A stretch of 64,000 bases of DNA from Magnolia sinica (GCF_029962835.1 NC_080582.1:72536177-72600176); one strand, 5' to 3'. Counted from the stretch's first letter, positions 1-13,128 are shown. The notes: generated by a model not told the origin, from the sequence alone. Made by a program: numbers and translations.

Positions 1-1254
1 AATTTTGATTTTCCATCCAACCCGTCGATTAGACCACATAACCGAGGATGAAGCAAAAAACTCAAATATCAGCTTGATTGAAAACTTTTGTGGCGTTCAA
101 GAAGATTTCCAATGTTAATAATTCCATCCCCATTGTTTCCTATATATGGTACGGTCCACTTAAGTTCTTTTATCTACATCGCTCGTGCACTAAAAAGAGC
201 TCGAAAATTAGATGAACGGCAAAGATAGAACATATATATCGTGAAGGAACCCACACACCTTGGACGTCAGCTAGCCTGTAGGTGTTGGGGTTACCAGCCA
301 AACCGCGTCTTCGGTTCGGGCGATGCAAGGGCTCCATGGAACCCAGCGTTCTGTAAGGACTTTGAGGACCCACCGTGGGCACTTGGTCCAAGGACTCTAT
401 AATACCTACCGTGGTGTATATGTTTTATCCACGCCATTCATCCGTTTTGACAATTCATTTTATGGCTTTATAACAAAATTGGAGGATATCTAGAGCTCAA
501 GTGTACCACACCGTAGAAAGTAGTGGGGATTGAAAGCCCACCATTGAAAACTTCTTGGGCCACAAAATGATATTTTTGCTTTCCCTTTATCCATTATCTT
601 CATGACCTTATGAACAGGTTAAATGAAAAATGAACATCATGGCGAGCCTAGGAAGGTTTCAACGGTGGGTGTCATTGTCCCGAATACTTTCTGTGAGGTG
701 GCTCACTTGATCATTGGATCTTCTTGGTTTTTGGGTTCATGCCCTAAGATGATCTTGAAAAATGGATGGATGGCTTGGATATGAGCCATATATCATGGCA
801 AGGCCCAATGAAAATATGCACGTTAACAGTACCATTACTATGTTATATACTACGCCATCCGAGTACAGGGAGGGAGAAGCAGGAAACCGAATGTGAAAAT
901 AAGTATATGACCAAAGTTTAAATACGTATTATTTTTATTTTTTTTAGCTGACCTCATCTGACGTCATGACCTGTGAGGTGAATTCGCTGTGCCTTCAACA
1001 GAGACATCAGTACTCCAAAAAAAAAAAAGTGGTCACTGGTCACAGCTGTAGATGAATGGTTGATCTAAGTATCCATCAGTGAGGGGTCAGGATAACATCC
1101 AATTAATCTGAATTTAGACCTAACAACATAAAAAAGAGACTGCTATTTGGACGGTTTGGATCAAAACAAATTATTTCCACGTGTACGATGAATGACTTTG
1201 TGCCCTGTAGAACAAGTCTCTTTAGATATTCCTGAAAGAGGCAGTTAAACAACG
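1..1254. repeat. Intergenic spacer with two partial copies of a dispersed 'family A' repeat
   Basis: No gene is supported here. Two stretches (about 30-170 and 400-830) carry phrases that recur near 40.9, 41.9, 42.6 and 53.6 kb: 'tatcagcttgattgaaaac', 'ccaccattgaaaac', 'gtggtccacttgag', and 'aaaatggatggatgg'. They are old diverged copies of one dispersed family whose better-preserved member (41844-42309) has inverted ends. The short ORFs in this stretch show no domain. Classification of the family is inference. Confidence 0.5.
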
Positions 1255-1740
1255 GGAAGGTGGTTGGCTGTTTGGCCTCTCAAGCAATATGGGTCCTTTC
1301 CTGTCATATCTGCGTGGAGCTTATGCAGATCGGTAAGCCCTCCGACAGGCTGGTCGAAGTGGGTGTGGTACTCAAAAATACCTCCCAAGTTAGCCATGTT
1401 CACCTGGAGAGTGTTTGCAGGGATGGGATGGGTCAGTTTATGTTTGCATTCTCAAAGGGTTTCGGAGAAGGATCCAACTTTAGAGCCGAGGTTCGTCGGG
1501 CTCTTGTGGAGAGGCTTTCCCTGTGCGTTAGTAGAGGCTACTCTTAGATAGTGGTTGAAAGCGACTCAAAAGTCTCTAATAAACATGCTAAACAATGACT
1601 CCTCTCAAATGGAAGATATGGTACTGGCAGGACCATGGCAGCGCTCAAATTACATGCCCCTGTCAATTGCCATTTAGCTAATAAGCCTGTGGAAGTATAT
1701 ATGAATAATGTATGCCTTGAGGGAGTCAAATGAAATTAGG
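1255..1740 (+). pseudogene. LINE ORF2 fragment: RT zinc-finger region fused to RNase H
   Basis: This is a short decayed non-LTR retrotransposon piece. One frame reads KWVWYSKIPPKLAMFTWR, the hallmark of the plant LINE zinc-binding region after the reverse transcriptase. The adjacent frame then reads RDGMGQFMFAFSKGFGEGSN followed by FRAEV and, near 1551-1570, VVESDSK. These match the RNase H core segments carrying the catalytic Glu and Asp. The N-terminal RNase H strand with the first Asp (VDGS in intact copies) is missing, so the two domains appear joined by an internal deletion plus a frame change. No poly(A) tail or target duplication was found. It is related to the larger LINEs at 11.6-48.7 kb and 56.9-64 kb and is clearly inactive. 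Confidence 0.7.
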
Positions 1741-2485
1741 ATGGGGCAACTCTCATGGGCAGTGAGTCATACGAGAATAGGGACTTCCACGTCTGATCTT
1801 CCTCCCATCATTAATGGGAGGCTCTTCCTTGACTGAGTTGGTGACGCAAGGAAGAACGTAATGAGGTTGACCACGGTCTTCCTCAGGGATGACTACTCCG
1901 AATTCACGGGGTTCTTTAGATTCCGCGCAGAGTTTTTTTGAATCCACGAGGGATAAAACAGAAACAATTTCTAATAAATTTGAAAATATAATAATTGATG
2001 ATTAAAAAAAAACGAATTACAATCCTTTAAATAATGAGCTCAAATATAAGAAAGTTTTAGTTTAACTTACTATAAATAGTAAACTTACTATTTATATACG
2101 ATCACCATTCCTACTAGACTTTATGGTTTTCTGCCAAAAATAGTTAAGTCCCCGCTCTGGCCTAACCATGTTATTCTCCTCATTTTTCTAAGCCTTTTTT
2201 TATGTTGGGGAAGACTCCTACAACTCAAAGGACAAAAAGTTGTGATCGAACTAAAAGTTACTATTTATAGTAAAAATGAAAATAAAATGGACTTTTGACC
2301 GTCAATCTGATGGAATCTCGCAAATCCAACATGGGAAACCCGACATGGAGGGTTGGTTGGCTAAAGTAGCTTCTCTTACCCCAAAATCATATATGATATG
2401 TACAAAAACTCATCCCAATTTACAAGATACGTTTGTTATAAAGTTCTGACGGTTCAGATCATTTCTTCCTCCTAACGGGCCTTCT
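1741..2485. other. Unassigned spacer, AT-rich in its second half
   Basis: I see no gene or recognisable element. It lies just downstream (in minus orientation) of the decayed gypsy pol and might include remains of that element's 3' UTR or LTR, but I found no second LTR copy to prove it. Confidence 0.4.
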
Positions 2486-5153
2486 CTAGTCCATCTTTGC
2501 CATGAAATTGTCTGCAACCCGCTCCACATCAGTCCCCTCTACTTTAAAAGAACTTGATTTTGAGTTCTCATCCAACTTTGGTTCATGATACTCGATCAAG
2601 TTTCCAATGTTAAAAGTACGCGAGATCTCCTTGTCATCTGGAAGATCAATAACATAAATCGTTATCATGGATGTTTCGGAGGATCGATACCGGTCTAATC
2701 TTCTTGTTCTCCATCTTATTGTTGGTCTCGGTGAGAAATCTCTCTTTGCATAGATAGACCATAACATGGTTGCCACTTTAAACACCTTTTGCAATCAATG
2801 TTTGTTGACTTGCTCATTGTACTTGTTGTTCGAGGCATACAATTTGGCTCGTACATCCACATGAATGCCTACAATTCGGTCCACCATATGTTCTGTTGCA
2901 ATGCTCATACCCGGGAGCTTGGGCAAAGGGACCAAGTCAAGTGTGTGGCAGGGTACTCGACCATAAATAATATGGTACTCCACACTTTCCCGTTGAGCAG
3001 TTCACTATATTGTTGAATACAAACTCCACTTAAGACAATGTCAAATCCCACTGCTTCGGTTTGTTACTTGAAATACATCGGAGGAAGTTTCTGAACGTGT
3101 GATTCACAACTTTAGTCTGTCCATCGGTCTATGGGCAGTAGGCACTACTGAACTAATTGTAGTAAAGCAATTTCACAAAGTCTTCCAAAAGTGACTAATG
3201 AACTTCGTGCCACAGTCGTAAGTAATGATTTTTGGAACATCATGTAGCCGCAAGACCTCTCTAAAGAATAGATTCGTTATGTGTGTTTCATCGAGGGTCT
3301 TTTAAGATGGGATAAAATGCATCACCTTTGAGAAACGATCTACCACGACGAACACCAAATCCATACTTCATTGTGCTCATAAGAGACCAAGCATGAAGTT
3401 CATAGATAAGTCCTCCCATGGGCTGTCAGGCATAGGTAACAAGGCGTAAAGGCCCGTATTTTGATACCACCCCTTAGAGGTATGACAATGTTGTGCTGCG
3501 TTACCCACGTTACGTACTAATTGTGGCTAGTAATATTATTCCTCAACAAAAGCTCGTGTCTTGTCTCTCCTAAGGTATCCACGAAGGTCACCTTCATGTC
3601 GCTCTTGGAGAATCTATTCATTCAGAGAACTTTGGGAGATGCATAGTTGATTTCCTTTAAAGAGAAAATCGTCTTGCCTATGTAGGTCACTGAGACGACC
3701 CTCTTGGCACCTTAACCATGCATCCTTGAAGTCTTCATCCTTGGCATATAGCTCCTTGAGACAATCGGAGCCGATGACCTCATTGCTCATCGGAATAGGT
3801 AGTGATCCATGCGGCTGAGTGCATTAATCACCTTGTTCTGTTGTCTTGACTTATGTTTCAAAACAAACGTGAATTCTTGCAAAAATGCAACCCATCTAGC
3901 ATACACATAATTCACATTAACCTAGCTATCAATAAACTTTAAGGCTTGGTGGTCAATGTAGAGAACAAAATCTCTCTGGATTAAATAATGTCGTTAATGT
4001 CACATTGCTTGAACCACTGCATACAACTCAAGCCATATGTTGACCACTTCTTTCGGGCTTCGCCGAGCTTCTTTCTGTAGAAGGTTGTTGGCTTGCCTTC
4101 CTTTGATAAGACTCCTCTAATTTTGACATATGAGGTGTCACACTCAACCTCAAACATTTTATCGAAACTTTGAAGAACCAAGAGTGGTGCTAAGGACAAT
4201 TGATGCTTGATTTCAACAAAACTCTTATCAGCCTTATTAGTCCATTAAAACGACCTTTTTTCATGTAACCTATAATGGGTGTGACTATAGTGTTAAAATT
4301 TTGCACGAATTGACGATAGATCGTCGCCAACCCATGGAAACTCCTCGCTTCATGAATGTTCGTCGAAATCAATCATTCTTTGATGCTCACACATTTTCAT
4401 CATCTACACAGATGCCCATGGATGTCATAATAAATTCTAAGAACAACAGGTTGTTCATTAAAAAACTACACTTCTTTAAGTTGATATACAATTGTTAACT
4501 GTTAGGACTTGTAGCACCTGGCTGAGATGTTGCATGTGCTTTGTCTCACCTTAACTATATATCAAGATGTCATAAAAAATATACTACAAAAAACCCACCA
4601 ATGAACGGCTTCAAAACTTAATTCATCATACATAATAAAGTGCTTGGTACGTTCAATAGACTGAAGGGCATGACTAACCACTCATACAACTCTTCCTTGG
4701 TCTTAAATGTCATTTTCTACTTATCACCGGGACGGATATGAATATGATGGTACCCATTCATCATATCTAGTTTAGAAAATACATTAACACCTTCTAGCAT
4801 ATCAAGCATGTCGTCTAACTGTGGTATCGAGAACTGATATTTAATGATAATCTTGTTAATTGCCTGACAATCTATATACATACGCCAGCTTCCATGTTTA
4901 TTTGACATCAATAAAGCTGGCACGATAATGGCCTTATGCTCTCTCTTAAAAGACACTTACGAATCAATTCCTCCACTTGTCGATACTCTTTCTGTAATAC
5001 CTTGTACTTTTTAGTACTCGAGTGTTACTTGATAACCTTGTTTATTGAACCGCTCATCTTCATTCTACCATAAATCTGACCATTGAAAGTAATCTTCGCC
5101 CATAAATCAAGCCATCCATTGATTTTCAAGATGGACCATCTGTCACACCCCGA
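2486..5153 (-). pseudogene. Decayed Ty3/gypsy (chromovirus-like) pol: RT, RNase H, integrase remnants
   Basis: Reading the minus strand from high to low coordinates gives the order of a Ty3/gypsy polyprotein. The reverse transcriptase at 4717-4956 has [20 protein letters not shown] and [20 protein letters not shown]. The RNase H at 3981-4199 has FEVECDTSYVKIRGVLSKEG and KKWSTYGL. The integrase C-terminal region has IIYGRVPCHTLDLVPLPKLP (2795-2983) and YVIDLPDDKEIS followed by FKVEGTDVERVADNFMAKMD (2486-2794). RT to RNase H to integrase order and these phrases are typical of plant chromoviruses. The catalytic YxDD segment and integrase core are not readable, and frames change repeatedly. The left LTR, gag and protease are not seen. 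Its 5' side stops abruptly at 5153 where unrelated sequence begins with TGTCACACCCC, suggesting interruption by another insertion. Confidence 0.8.
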
Positions 5154-5850
5154 AATTCGATACCCGAATTGGCCAGACCCGACTCCGAATCCCAGGACAT
5201 GATTCAATTTTAAACTTTCACAGCCACACTTAATTAAAACTCATTACAATAAACAATGTTTATCAAATACAATTTCTAACTATTATAGTCTAAACTCACT
5301 TAATTTCCTGATATACAATTTTTTTTTTTCAAATAAGCTAATGGTTAGATCTTCACTCTGCTTCGCCCTGACTAAACTCCATGACCTGAAACACTATTAT
5401 TTTGGGTGTGAGCACAATAGCTCATGAGATTATATCTAACTCAAATATGAAATCTCTAAATTTATAACAAATGAATAAATAATGAAATTATATATAATTA
5501 TATATAAATACATATATTTTTTTGTTTCGAATTCCAAATACGAATCAAGATATTTAATCTTAAGAATGACATGAATATAATGCTGGAATCGTTAAGATGT
5601 TTTGAATGTCACACTTTTATGAATTCCATAATAAAAATTAAATAATTAACATTTCTTACAACACCGTACCCAAATAGATGGTAACGTTGCATTAACGTTC
5701 ATGCACCAGTATCTCATTGGGAGGCATTCATTTATACGTTAGCTGGTCAGACTACTGCTCCAGTTGTACATCTAACATATGTCTACGCACACAATTGCAT
5801 TCATATGTCATACACAAAGGAAACTCCAAAGGATTCAATGGGTTCTAGGG

Positions 5851-5985
5851 TCTTTCACCCAAGGGACACGATTGCCCTACTTACTGACTTCCGGATTTCT
5901 CACCCAATGCACACGATTGCCCTACTTACTAGATTTAAGGTCTTTTACTCAAGAGACACGATCACCCAACTTGCTTACGTTACAT
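5851..5985. repeat. Minisatellite, 3 x 45 bp
   Basis: Three diverged tandem copies share 'tctttcacccaagggacacg' and 'attgccctacttactgactt'. The CACGAT motif recurs at 5867, 5912 and 5957, an exact 45-bp spacing. Because 45 is divisible by three the array leaves a short ORF open, which I do not take as evidence of coding. Confidence 0.85.
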
Positions 5986-6332
5986 CCAATATATTAAAAT
6001 CGATGCTCAATAAATGCTAGACATGCATGTAAGATGAATCATTGCTTCGCAATCGAAAATATCAACAATATAAATTTTTATTTCTAATTAATAATTCTAG
6101 ATATAATTTTATTGAAACTTTAATAATTAAAATATTTAAATAAAATATTATTTTTATTATTATTTAATTTAGGAATTACTGTGAAATAATGTACAAAAAA
6201 ATTTATTTAAATTCTAACTTTAATTTTTTTAAAAAATATTTAAATAACATTAAATATTAGCATAAAAATATTTATTATTTTTATTCACTAAATTTTAAAA
6301 CTTAAAATTTATTTTAATTATCATATAAACTT

Positions 6333-6338
<6 letters not shown>

Positions 6339-6401
<63 letters not shown>
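6339..6401. repeat. (TA)n microsatellite
   Basis: Uninterrupted TA dinucleotide run inside the AT-rich block. Confidence 0.9.
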
Positions 6402-6408
<7 letters not shown>

Positions 6409-7354
6409 CTGATTTTGAGTTAATTTAATTATATATATTGAAATATTTTGATTATTTTATAACCAATTTTAATTTCTCTTTAATAATTCATTGAAAATGT
6501 ATATTTAGGTTTAATCGGTAAATTTATTTAAATTTTAATTTAAATAAAAGTTTTAAACTACAAGGAGAAGATTTTTAAGTTTAAAATATAATATTATACT
6601 TTATTAAATTTTTAATTTAATAAAATTTTAAATATATATTAATAATTAAAATTCTAAAATATAAAAATTTAATCAATTTAGTTTCAATTCCAAAGTTTTG
6701 AAAAATTTCTTAAATTTAAGTTCATTTAAAATTTAAATTAATTATCTCTTTAAAATTTTAGAATTAAAATTTAGATTTTTAATCTTTACTAAAACAAAAT
6801 ATTGCACTGATTCTATAAATTTATGACATTAACAATGTACTTAAATTATTATTTTATAATTTAAGTTAATCTACCTTATCTAATTATTTTATATCAAATA
6901 TTTTAAATTCAAAATTTTTATTATTATTTATTTTTATATCTAAATTTAATAAGTTAAAGGAAGTTATTAATTTGGACTTTGGATACTATTATTTTTACAC
7001 ATTCAATTTATTTATTTATTATTATTATAGTTAATTCTAAGTATTATAAATTATTGGAATTTAAATTTTGGTTTAATTTTTAACTTGATTTTTAAAAAAA
7101 AAATAATTCGGATAAATTACGCGATTAAATTTAATAACTACCCTAATCAATAATTAAAATATTTTAAAATTAATTCAAATTTAATAATTTAAATAAATTT
7201 ATAAATTAATTTGAACTTATTCTATTTTTAATAATTTACTTTCATATTAATTAATTTAAAATTTTAGGAATAACTCATATTTAATTTTTAATCTTAACAA
7301 AAAAATTTTAAGAATTTCTAAATTAAAATATAAACTTAGATAAATTGTTTATTT

Positions 7355-7357
<3 letters not shown>

Positions 7358-7401
<44 letters not shown>
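7358..7401. repeat. (TA)n microsatellite
   Basis: Second TA dinucleotide run in the same AT-rich block. Confidence 0.9.
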
Positions 7402-7407
<6 letters not shown>

Positions 7408-7740
7408 TTCTTTTGCTTTTTTATTTCTCTCTTTTCAAAAACACAGAAATAAAGTAATTAATATTTACTCTAATCAAATAAAATTTAAATTAAAAAGTCT
7501 AACTCAGAATTAAAGTCTAAATTTAATGAATTTAATTTAACATACCTAAAACTAAATTTTAGAATTAATGTTAGAATAAAATTGAACTCTATGAATCAAT
7601 AAAATTCAATTAATATTAAAATTAAAAAATTATAAACATCATGTATCAATGAATTTAATACTTCTATTTCTAAAAAAATTATTTCAATATTAAATCTCAG
7701 AAATATATAAAAATAGAAAATTCATAAATAAGTAGGATTA

Positions 7741-10700
7741 CCTACCTGATCTTGGGTTGCTGGATGAACCCTGCCACTGCACCCCTAAACTCATGCTCAA
7801 CCTCACCACTGTATACACAAACTTTCTCTGTCTTCTACTTCTTTTCTCATATTTATTTATTATTCTTTTTTTTAATTCATAATGCATGAGTAATTTATGG
7901 AGCAGTTGAAATATTGATCATTGTCCGATGGATGGGTGATTCACATGCCATGGTACGTCATTGCAATGATGTGGCTATCTCTATTTTGAAGGAGGAAAAT
8001 GAGGAGAAGTGGGAGTCATGGATTATCTGCTAAATCCTTTTGCTTACTCTCTTGCGAAAATGGCTATGTGGGGTCCACCAAGATGTTTAAGACAAATCCA
8101 CCTCGATCTTAAGTTTTACTGAATACTAATGGAACATAAGCTGTAAAATGAGGCAGATCCAAAACTTCGGTGGGTCAAATATCCTAAAGAACAGTTAGGA
8201 AAAATCTACATTGAAACTTCGTTAGGATCCATCCAAGTGGAGTGGGTCCCACAACAATGAGATAAGGATGGATAAGATTTAATGACTATAGGGCCAATTG
8301 TGATGATGGGTTGTCCAGATGCGACGGGTCTGGGACCCACTTCACGGAAAAGGAAAGAAAGGTGGAGATGTGGGAAGAGAGGTTAATTAGGCAGAGAATC
8401 TTGATGAGTTGGTTGTTTTTAAATTTTATTTAAATTTAAATTTTCTTTTCTTAAAATTTTTTTAAAAGGTTGGTTGTTTAAGTGGACAAAGTCTTACGAC
8501 ATTGGGTTTCTCTTAACTCCCCTTTACATGAATTTAAATTGTGAATATCTCAATATTAGACCGTCGGATCATAATAAAACTTAATGCCTAACTTACACTC
8601 GACATACTCTATCCAATAAACTTAATATTGTCATATGATCATCCTGAGGTGGCAAAAATAGATTTCAACGGCTCTTACTCTTTCATGATCTCACGTGATG
8701 AGTGCGTGTGACCCATATGGAAACTAACCATTAGATTTAAAGTATATACTCCACAAGCTACAAATGGATGATTTAATTTATGTTTAGGTAGCTTTGTTGG
8801 CGGATACAAGTACGATGTATAGTTGGATGTTGAGATATTAGTAAATGATTAGACGGTTAGGAGTCCAGTTTGATGTATAAGTTAATGTACGCTTACTTTC
8901 ATATTTAGTTTGGTGAAAGATATGTTTTTGTTTTTTTTTTTTGGAATTAGATAAATAAATCATTGGGTTAATGGTCTAGATTAATGATTTAATAAATTGA
9001 AGTAAAGTTTAAAAATGGATGGATGAATAGATGATCACATACCTTGTACGATGAAAGAATGCATAAGTTTAGTGTGTGATCTATAGCTAAACTTAAGGTA
9101 GTTAATGCATGAACAGATGGTTGTAAGCATACAAGTGAAGGGAGTGCACATACACATGTACATATATACACACAAAAATAAAACAATTTATTTCAATGGT
9201 TTACAATAACAAATCGATCCATACCAACGGTCACATCTTGAATAAATTGAAGGATGCAAGTATGCATGGCGTGGGTGGATGCATATATGCTAAGATGAAT
9301 GCATGTGTATGTACATGCACAAGTACCAAAATCTCGGGTCATTACACTATCACATCATCATCCATATTAAACAAATTGGGTAGTTTACTACTACCTTGGA
9401 TCAAGATAGTATGTTCATTCACTGTCAATGATGGATGGTGTGGAATGTCTACAGCCAATTTCATATGAACAGTGTGAAATACCCACACTTGATCACACAT
9501 GGGCAGCCACTCAGGGTCCACACAAAACTTTCATCAGAGTCCATATTGGTTAAGGACTACTCATCATTGTACATTCATCCAAAAATAGTAAAACATGGTA
9601 TACATGGGTAACAGACTGCGGATAATCATATTATTGGTGTGGATCATCCCTCTACAGTGGGGACCCACTCATGCAATGGGATTAACATCCCCAGGCTTTA
9701 TTATTATTATTATTTAAAAAATAATAATAATTTAAGATGAAGGATTTTTTATTTATTTTTATTTTTTTTCATTTCAATGGCAAATATGCTATATAGCCAT
9801 CAGGAGCAGATGAGGGAACCCCACAGCAACATAAAAAACTGGGGGCTCTAAACGGAAACAAAAACAATAGACAACTACCCTTATATAAAAAGAAAGGGCA
9901 ACATAATGGCCCATGGAGGGGATACTAATGGAGCCCAGCCCCACCCTGTCCAGGAAGACCAAACCCTGAATATGAGTCGGGATATCTCTAACATTTAGAA
10001 AAAGGAGAGGAGTTGTTTAAACGTCCACACACTTAGGGCAAATGTATGGGCATGAGAACGCGCAGTCACTCTTTCTCTTTCCTTGTTTAGTTAAAACGCA
10101 ATATCTTTTATATATTTTCTTGGATTATGTGTGAGTGTACTCACGTTATCCAAGTGTTTATCTTAAAGTGGGGTCCACACACAAAGGTGAGATAATATGA
10201 CCCATTTATCGTGTTCCCCATAATCTGTTACATGTAACAATAAATTTGTCCCCAGATGTTACTTAGGGCCCTATTTATATAACTTGGAAGGTGTGATCAT
10301 ATGCATTCAAAAACACTTGGACTCAGAGCAACAAATAAGGGTCTTGGATCATTAACCTGAGATGGGGTCCACATGGGTCAAAGACACTTTAGATGGGTAT
10401 ACCTCCATACCATGCTCATGCCACATCCAAACTAGGGTCCACACCCCCAAGGTCTATGATCCAATCTGTTGTTTTTTTTCACAAACAAATATAATACAAG
10501 GAAAAATATCATCACAGCCAGAGGTCGTTAGATACAGAGAATGATGGATTTTTGTGGTGCGACCCATGATCCATCATTTCTACGTTGATCCATATCAAAT
10601 CTATTTGATCTCCTGTCCACCACAATGATCCTAATCAACCTTGGACAATACGGAAAATTCAATTTTACTAAATTCACACAAAATGATAATATTAATGTTC

Positions 10701-10944
10701 ATAATTCAAGAAAATCTATGATCATCAAGGTCCAACTGATATGATGATCTGGGTCCCTAATCATAGAGTATTGCAACTAATTATAGGTCTAGATTATTCA
10801 GATCTATGAGTTTTACCATGCATACCATCAAATTATAAAGAATAAAATAACTGTGTTTAATACTTGTGGGGCCTAACAGTGATAGAGATCCACATCCAAC
10901 CGGTCCATCCCATTCTAATGGAGCAGTGGGATAACTTTGTCTAC
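7741..10944. other. Intergenic spacer without recognisable gene
   Basis: Base composition returns to ordinary here, but no conserved domain or long ORF is seen. A small AT hairpin built from (ATT)n and (AAT)n lies near 9700-9735, followed by a T-rich stretch (9738-9775) that could be the tail of an antisense retrocopy. No flanking duplication was found, so I do not call one. Confidence 0.5.
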
Positions 10945-11502
10945 TCCACATCTAGGGGTGTACATGAGTAGAACCGAGTTGAGCTTGGCACGGCTGACCC
11001 TAGCTCAAACTCGACTTAGCTCAGTCCTCGAGCCTAACTGGCTAGCTCAGCTCAGTTCCGTCAGTAGCTTGGGCTATTTCGAGACAAGTTTGAGCCATGA
11101 TCGAGCCTTTGCGACATGATTTTCTCAAACACATGGAATGCACCTTCAGCTTCTCATAGAATGTAATGCAGCAGCATCGCTTTACAGCTATTTTGTCAAA
11201 CACTCAGTAGACAACATAAAAATCAAGATACAAAGGTATTTGTTTCATATCCATACCTTCCTTGCCATCAGCCAACACTTGCTGAGCAACATCAATATTA
11301 AAATAACTAAGTCACCGAATTGGTTCAATCTGAGTTCGTTTTGAGTTGGGGTTCGATCCGAGTTGAGTCGAGCTTGGGCAAGCTCAAACTTGGCTCGAAA
11401 TTTTTTCAAGCCAAAAAATTCAGCTCGAACTCAATTTCGAACCAAGTTGAATCGAGCGAGCTAACCGAGATAACTCGGTTCGTGTGCACCCCTATCCACA
11501 TC
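10945..11502. mobile_element. Non-autonomous hAT element (MITE) with 8-bp TSD
   Basis: The element body is 10953-11494 (542 bp). It begins TAGGGGTGTACATGAG and ends CGTGTGCACCCCTA, giving imperfect terminal inverted repeats that continue into a shared AACCGAGTT. It is flanked by an exact 8-bp direct repeat TCCACATC (10945-10952 and 11495-11502), the target size of hAT transposases. The interior is rich in GAGCTCG/CGAGTT motifs and codes for nothing recognisable, so it would depend on a transposase supplied elsewhere. Confidence 0.88.
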
Positions 11503-11599
11503 AAGGTGTGGGGTCCACATGATTAGATTTAGGAGAGGAGTGGATGTTCACACGTTCCATATGTGAAAATATAGGATGTCCACATCTTTACCCTATAGA

Positions 11600-11830
11600 T
11601 TTTATTTATTTATTTATTTTTCGGGAAAACTAGATTGTATTCATCTCAACAACTTTACAGGAGGATCAGGGAGCCTCGGGAGGGTCCCCTAGCGAAAAAG
11701 AAAGAAAATACAGAGAAAGGAAAAAGAAGGAAGGGTGCCGGATGGGCTGGTTAAGAGGTTCGCAAGTTGCCCAACCCTGTATTATCCGGGAGGATAAGCC
11801 CGCGAATTTTGGCTGGGAGGGAGGAAGTTT
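11600..11830 (-). other. LINE-1 3' UTR and TAAA-type tail
   Basis: On the minus strand the element ends in AAAAATAAATAAATAAATAAA (complement of 11601-11622), immediately followed by the target duplication. The 200 bp between this tail and the RNase H stop codon has no ORF. Confidence 0.8.
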
Positions 11831-12256
11831 TCAAAAAAGAAGGTTCTCCCTGCCTGCACTCCCCATGCGAGCCAATTCGTCGGCCCGGCAGTTAGCTTCT
11901 CTGGGACAGTGGGAGAAGCGGACCGGGAGGTCGCAGGAGAGGGCGTCGATTCTAGAACACCAATACCACATGGACCAAGAGAGCGGGGTGCCTGAGGAGG
12001 GGGCTAAAATCATTGAGAGGGAGTCACTAGCAATCTCAACTTGGGGAAAACCTCGGATAGCACATAGGTTGAGCCCATCAAGGATTGCTCGAATTTCAGC
12101 ACGGGTGTTAGTTCCAAGCCCATAGGAATGAGAGAACGTGAAAAGGGTGTGACCGGTTGCATCTCTAGCTAGGCCTCCTCCGCCTGATGAGCCTGGGTTG
12201 CCCCGAGAAGATCCATCGACGTTGATTTTTATCCAACCAGGGGCGGCCTGACCCAT
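11831..12256 (-). CDS. LINE-1 RNase H domain (C-terminus of ORF2)
   Basis: This is the plant-type RNase H that many plant L1 elements carry after the reverse transcriptase; it degrades RNA in the RNA-DNA hybrid made during target-primed reverse transcription. The frame is intact over about 140 residues. It shows WIKINVDGSSRGNPG with the first catalytic Asp, then TRAEIRAILDGL with the Glu, EIASDS with the second Asp, and REANCRADELARMG at the C-terminus with the last acidic position. These are the four expected RNase H segments in the right order and spacing. The ATG at 12256 lies inside the ORF2 reading region and is not a biological start. The preceding segment is in a different frame, so the domain is cut off from its polyprotein. 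Confidence 0.85.
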   Translation of the reverse strand: MGQAAPGWIKINVDGSSRGNPGSSGGGGLARDATGHTLFTFSHSYGLGTNTRAEIRAILDGLNLCAIRGFPQVEIASDSLSMILAPSSGTPLSWSMWYWCSRIDALSCDLPVRFSHCPREANCRADELARMGSAGRENLLF

Positions 12257-13128
12257 CTGACAACGATGGGGGTCGATGGAGGGTAGCGGTGAGAGGGCGT
12301 GCGATAAAGAAGGTCAGCCGCAGCTGGGAGATGGATGGTAGAAATTTTCGGCAGAAGATGCGGTCTTAATTGGCTGATCCAGCAATGGATGCTGGCTAAA
12401 ATACGGGATGAAGGAGTATCAATGTTGTCGAAGCGGGCTGAGTTTCTCGCTTTCCATAGCTCCCAGAAAATCAGCGTTGGCTTGAGACCTACTAGGGGGC
12501 GGGTCCTTGGCGAGAAGGATGCAGCCGTCCACCAGAGAGAGGTCATCCCACCTGTCATGGATGGGGATGGATTACCCATGTCAGCAGCCCTGATGAAAAA
12601 GTCCTAAACAGCCTTGGTTTTGGAGCCCTCTAAAAAAAACATGATCAATGGATTCTAGTTGGGGGGTTGATGGGAGTGGGCAGCAGCAACAGCTAGAAAC
12701 TAACGGGATCCCTTTACTTTGAATTCTGATGTCCACCTAGATGGCCTTATGAATGAGTCTCTAGGTCAGCAAGGAGAGCTTGGGAGGCAAGATGGGGTGC
12801 CAAACCCATCTTGACCAAGAATTCTTCTCAGCTTGAAGGCGAAGAATTTGAGACACTAGGCTGATAGAGAACTCTCCAGAAGAAGAGGGAGTCCAGATGC
12901 ATTTATCCGCCGCATTAGAGGTGCAAATACCCTTGTCTCTGATGTGATCAAAAACGAACTGGGGCAGCATGTTGCACAAGGAAGAGGGGTCCATCCAGCC
13001 AGTAGGCCCAATCAGATCCTTGACAGGAGCCTGAAGTAGGGGAGAGGGAATCGGCTCAACTACCCATTCTAGGAGGGGGCCCAAACCAAACCAGTTGGTC
13101 GACCAGAAATTACAGTCCCCGCTACCTA
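12257..13128 (-). pseudogene. LINE-1 ORF2 zinc-binding (zf-RVT) and linker region
   Basis: The minus strand at 12761-13084 reads CIWTPSSSGEFSISLVSQIL and WSRWVWHPILPPKLSLLT, the conserved 'W...G.FS...W...WH..LPPK' block between RT and RNase H in plant LINEs. At 12229-12579 ELWKARNSARFDN is the usual segment just ahead of RNase H. The two pieces are in different frames with stops between them, so this section is broken. Confidence 0.75.

Larger units (their letters stand above)
5154..7740. repeat. AT-rich block opening with LTR-like TGTCACACCCC; unclassified
   Basis: The block begins exactly where gypsy pol similarity ends, with TGTCACACCCCGAAATTCG, which resembles a plant LTR terminus (or, read on the minus strand, an LTR ending in GGGGTGTGACA). 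From about 6060 the sequence is extremely AT-rich with two long TA runs. I could not find the opposite end, a second LTR, or a target duplication, so it may be a solo LTR, part of a larger LTR element, or an unrelated repeat. Confidence 0.35.

Noticed and set aside
5779-6020. ORF with 15-residue repeats as a small repeat protein
   Set aside because: The 45-bp minisatellite period keeps frames open by arithmetic. No start context or homology supports coding.
9738-9990. Another antisense retrocopy with T-rich head
   Set aside because: The T-rich run is present, but no target duplication and no LINE 3' motif clear enough to call it.
11742-12125. Plus-strand ORF of 127 codons
   Set aside because: It is antisense to the well-conserved RNase H domain of LINE-1.
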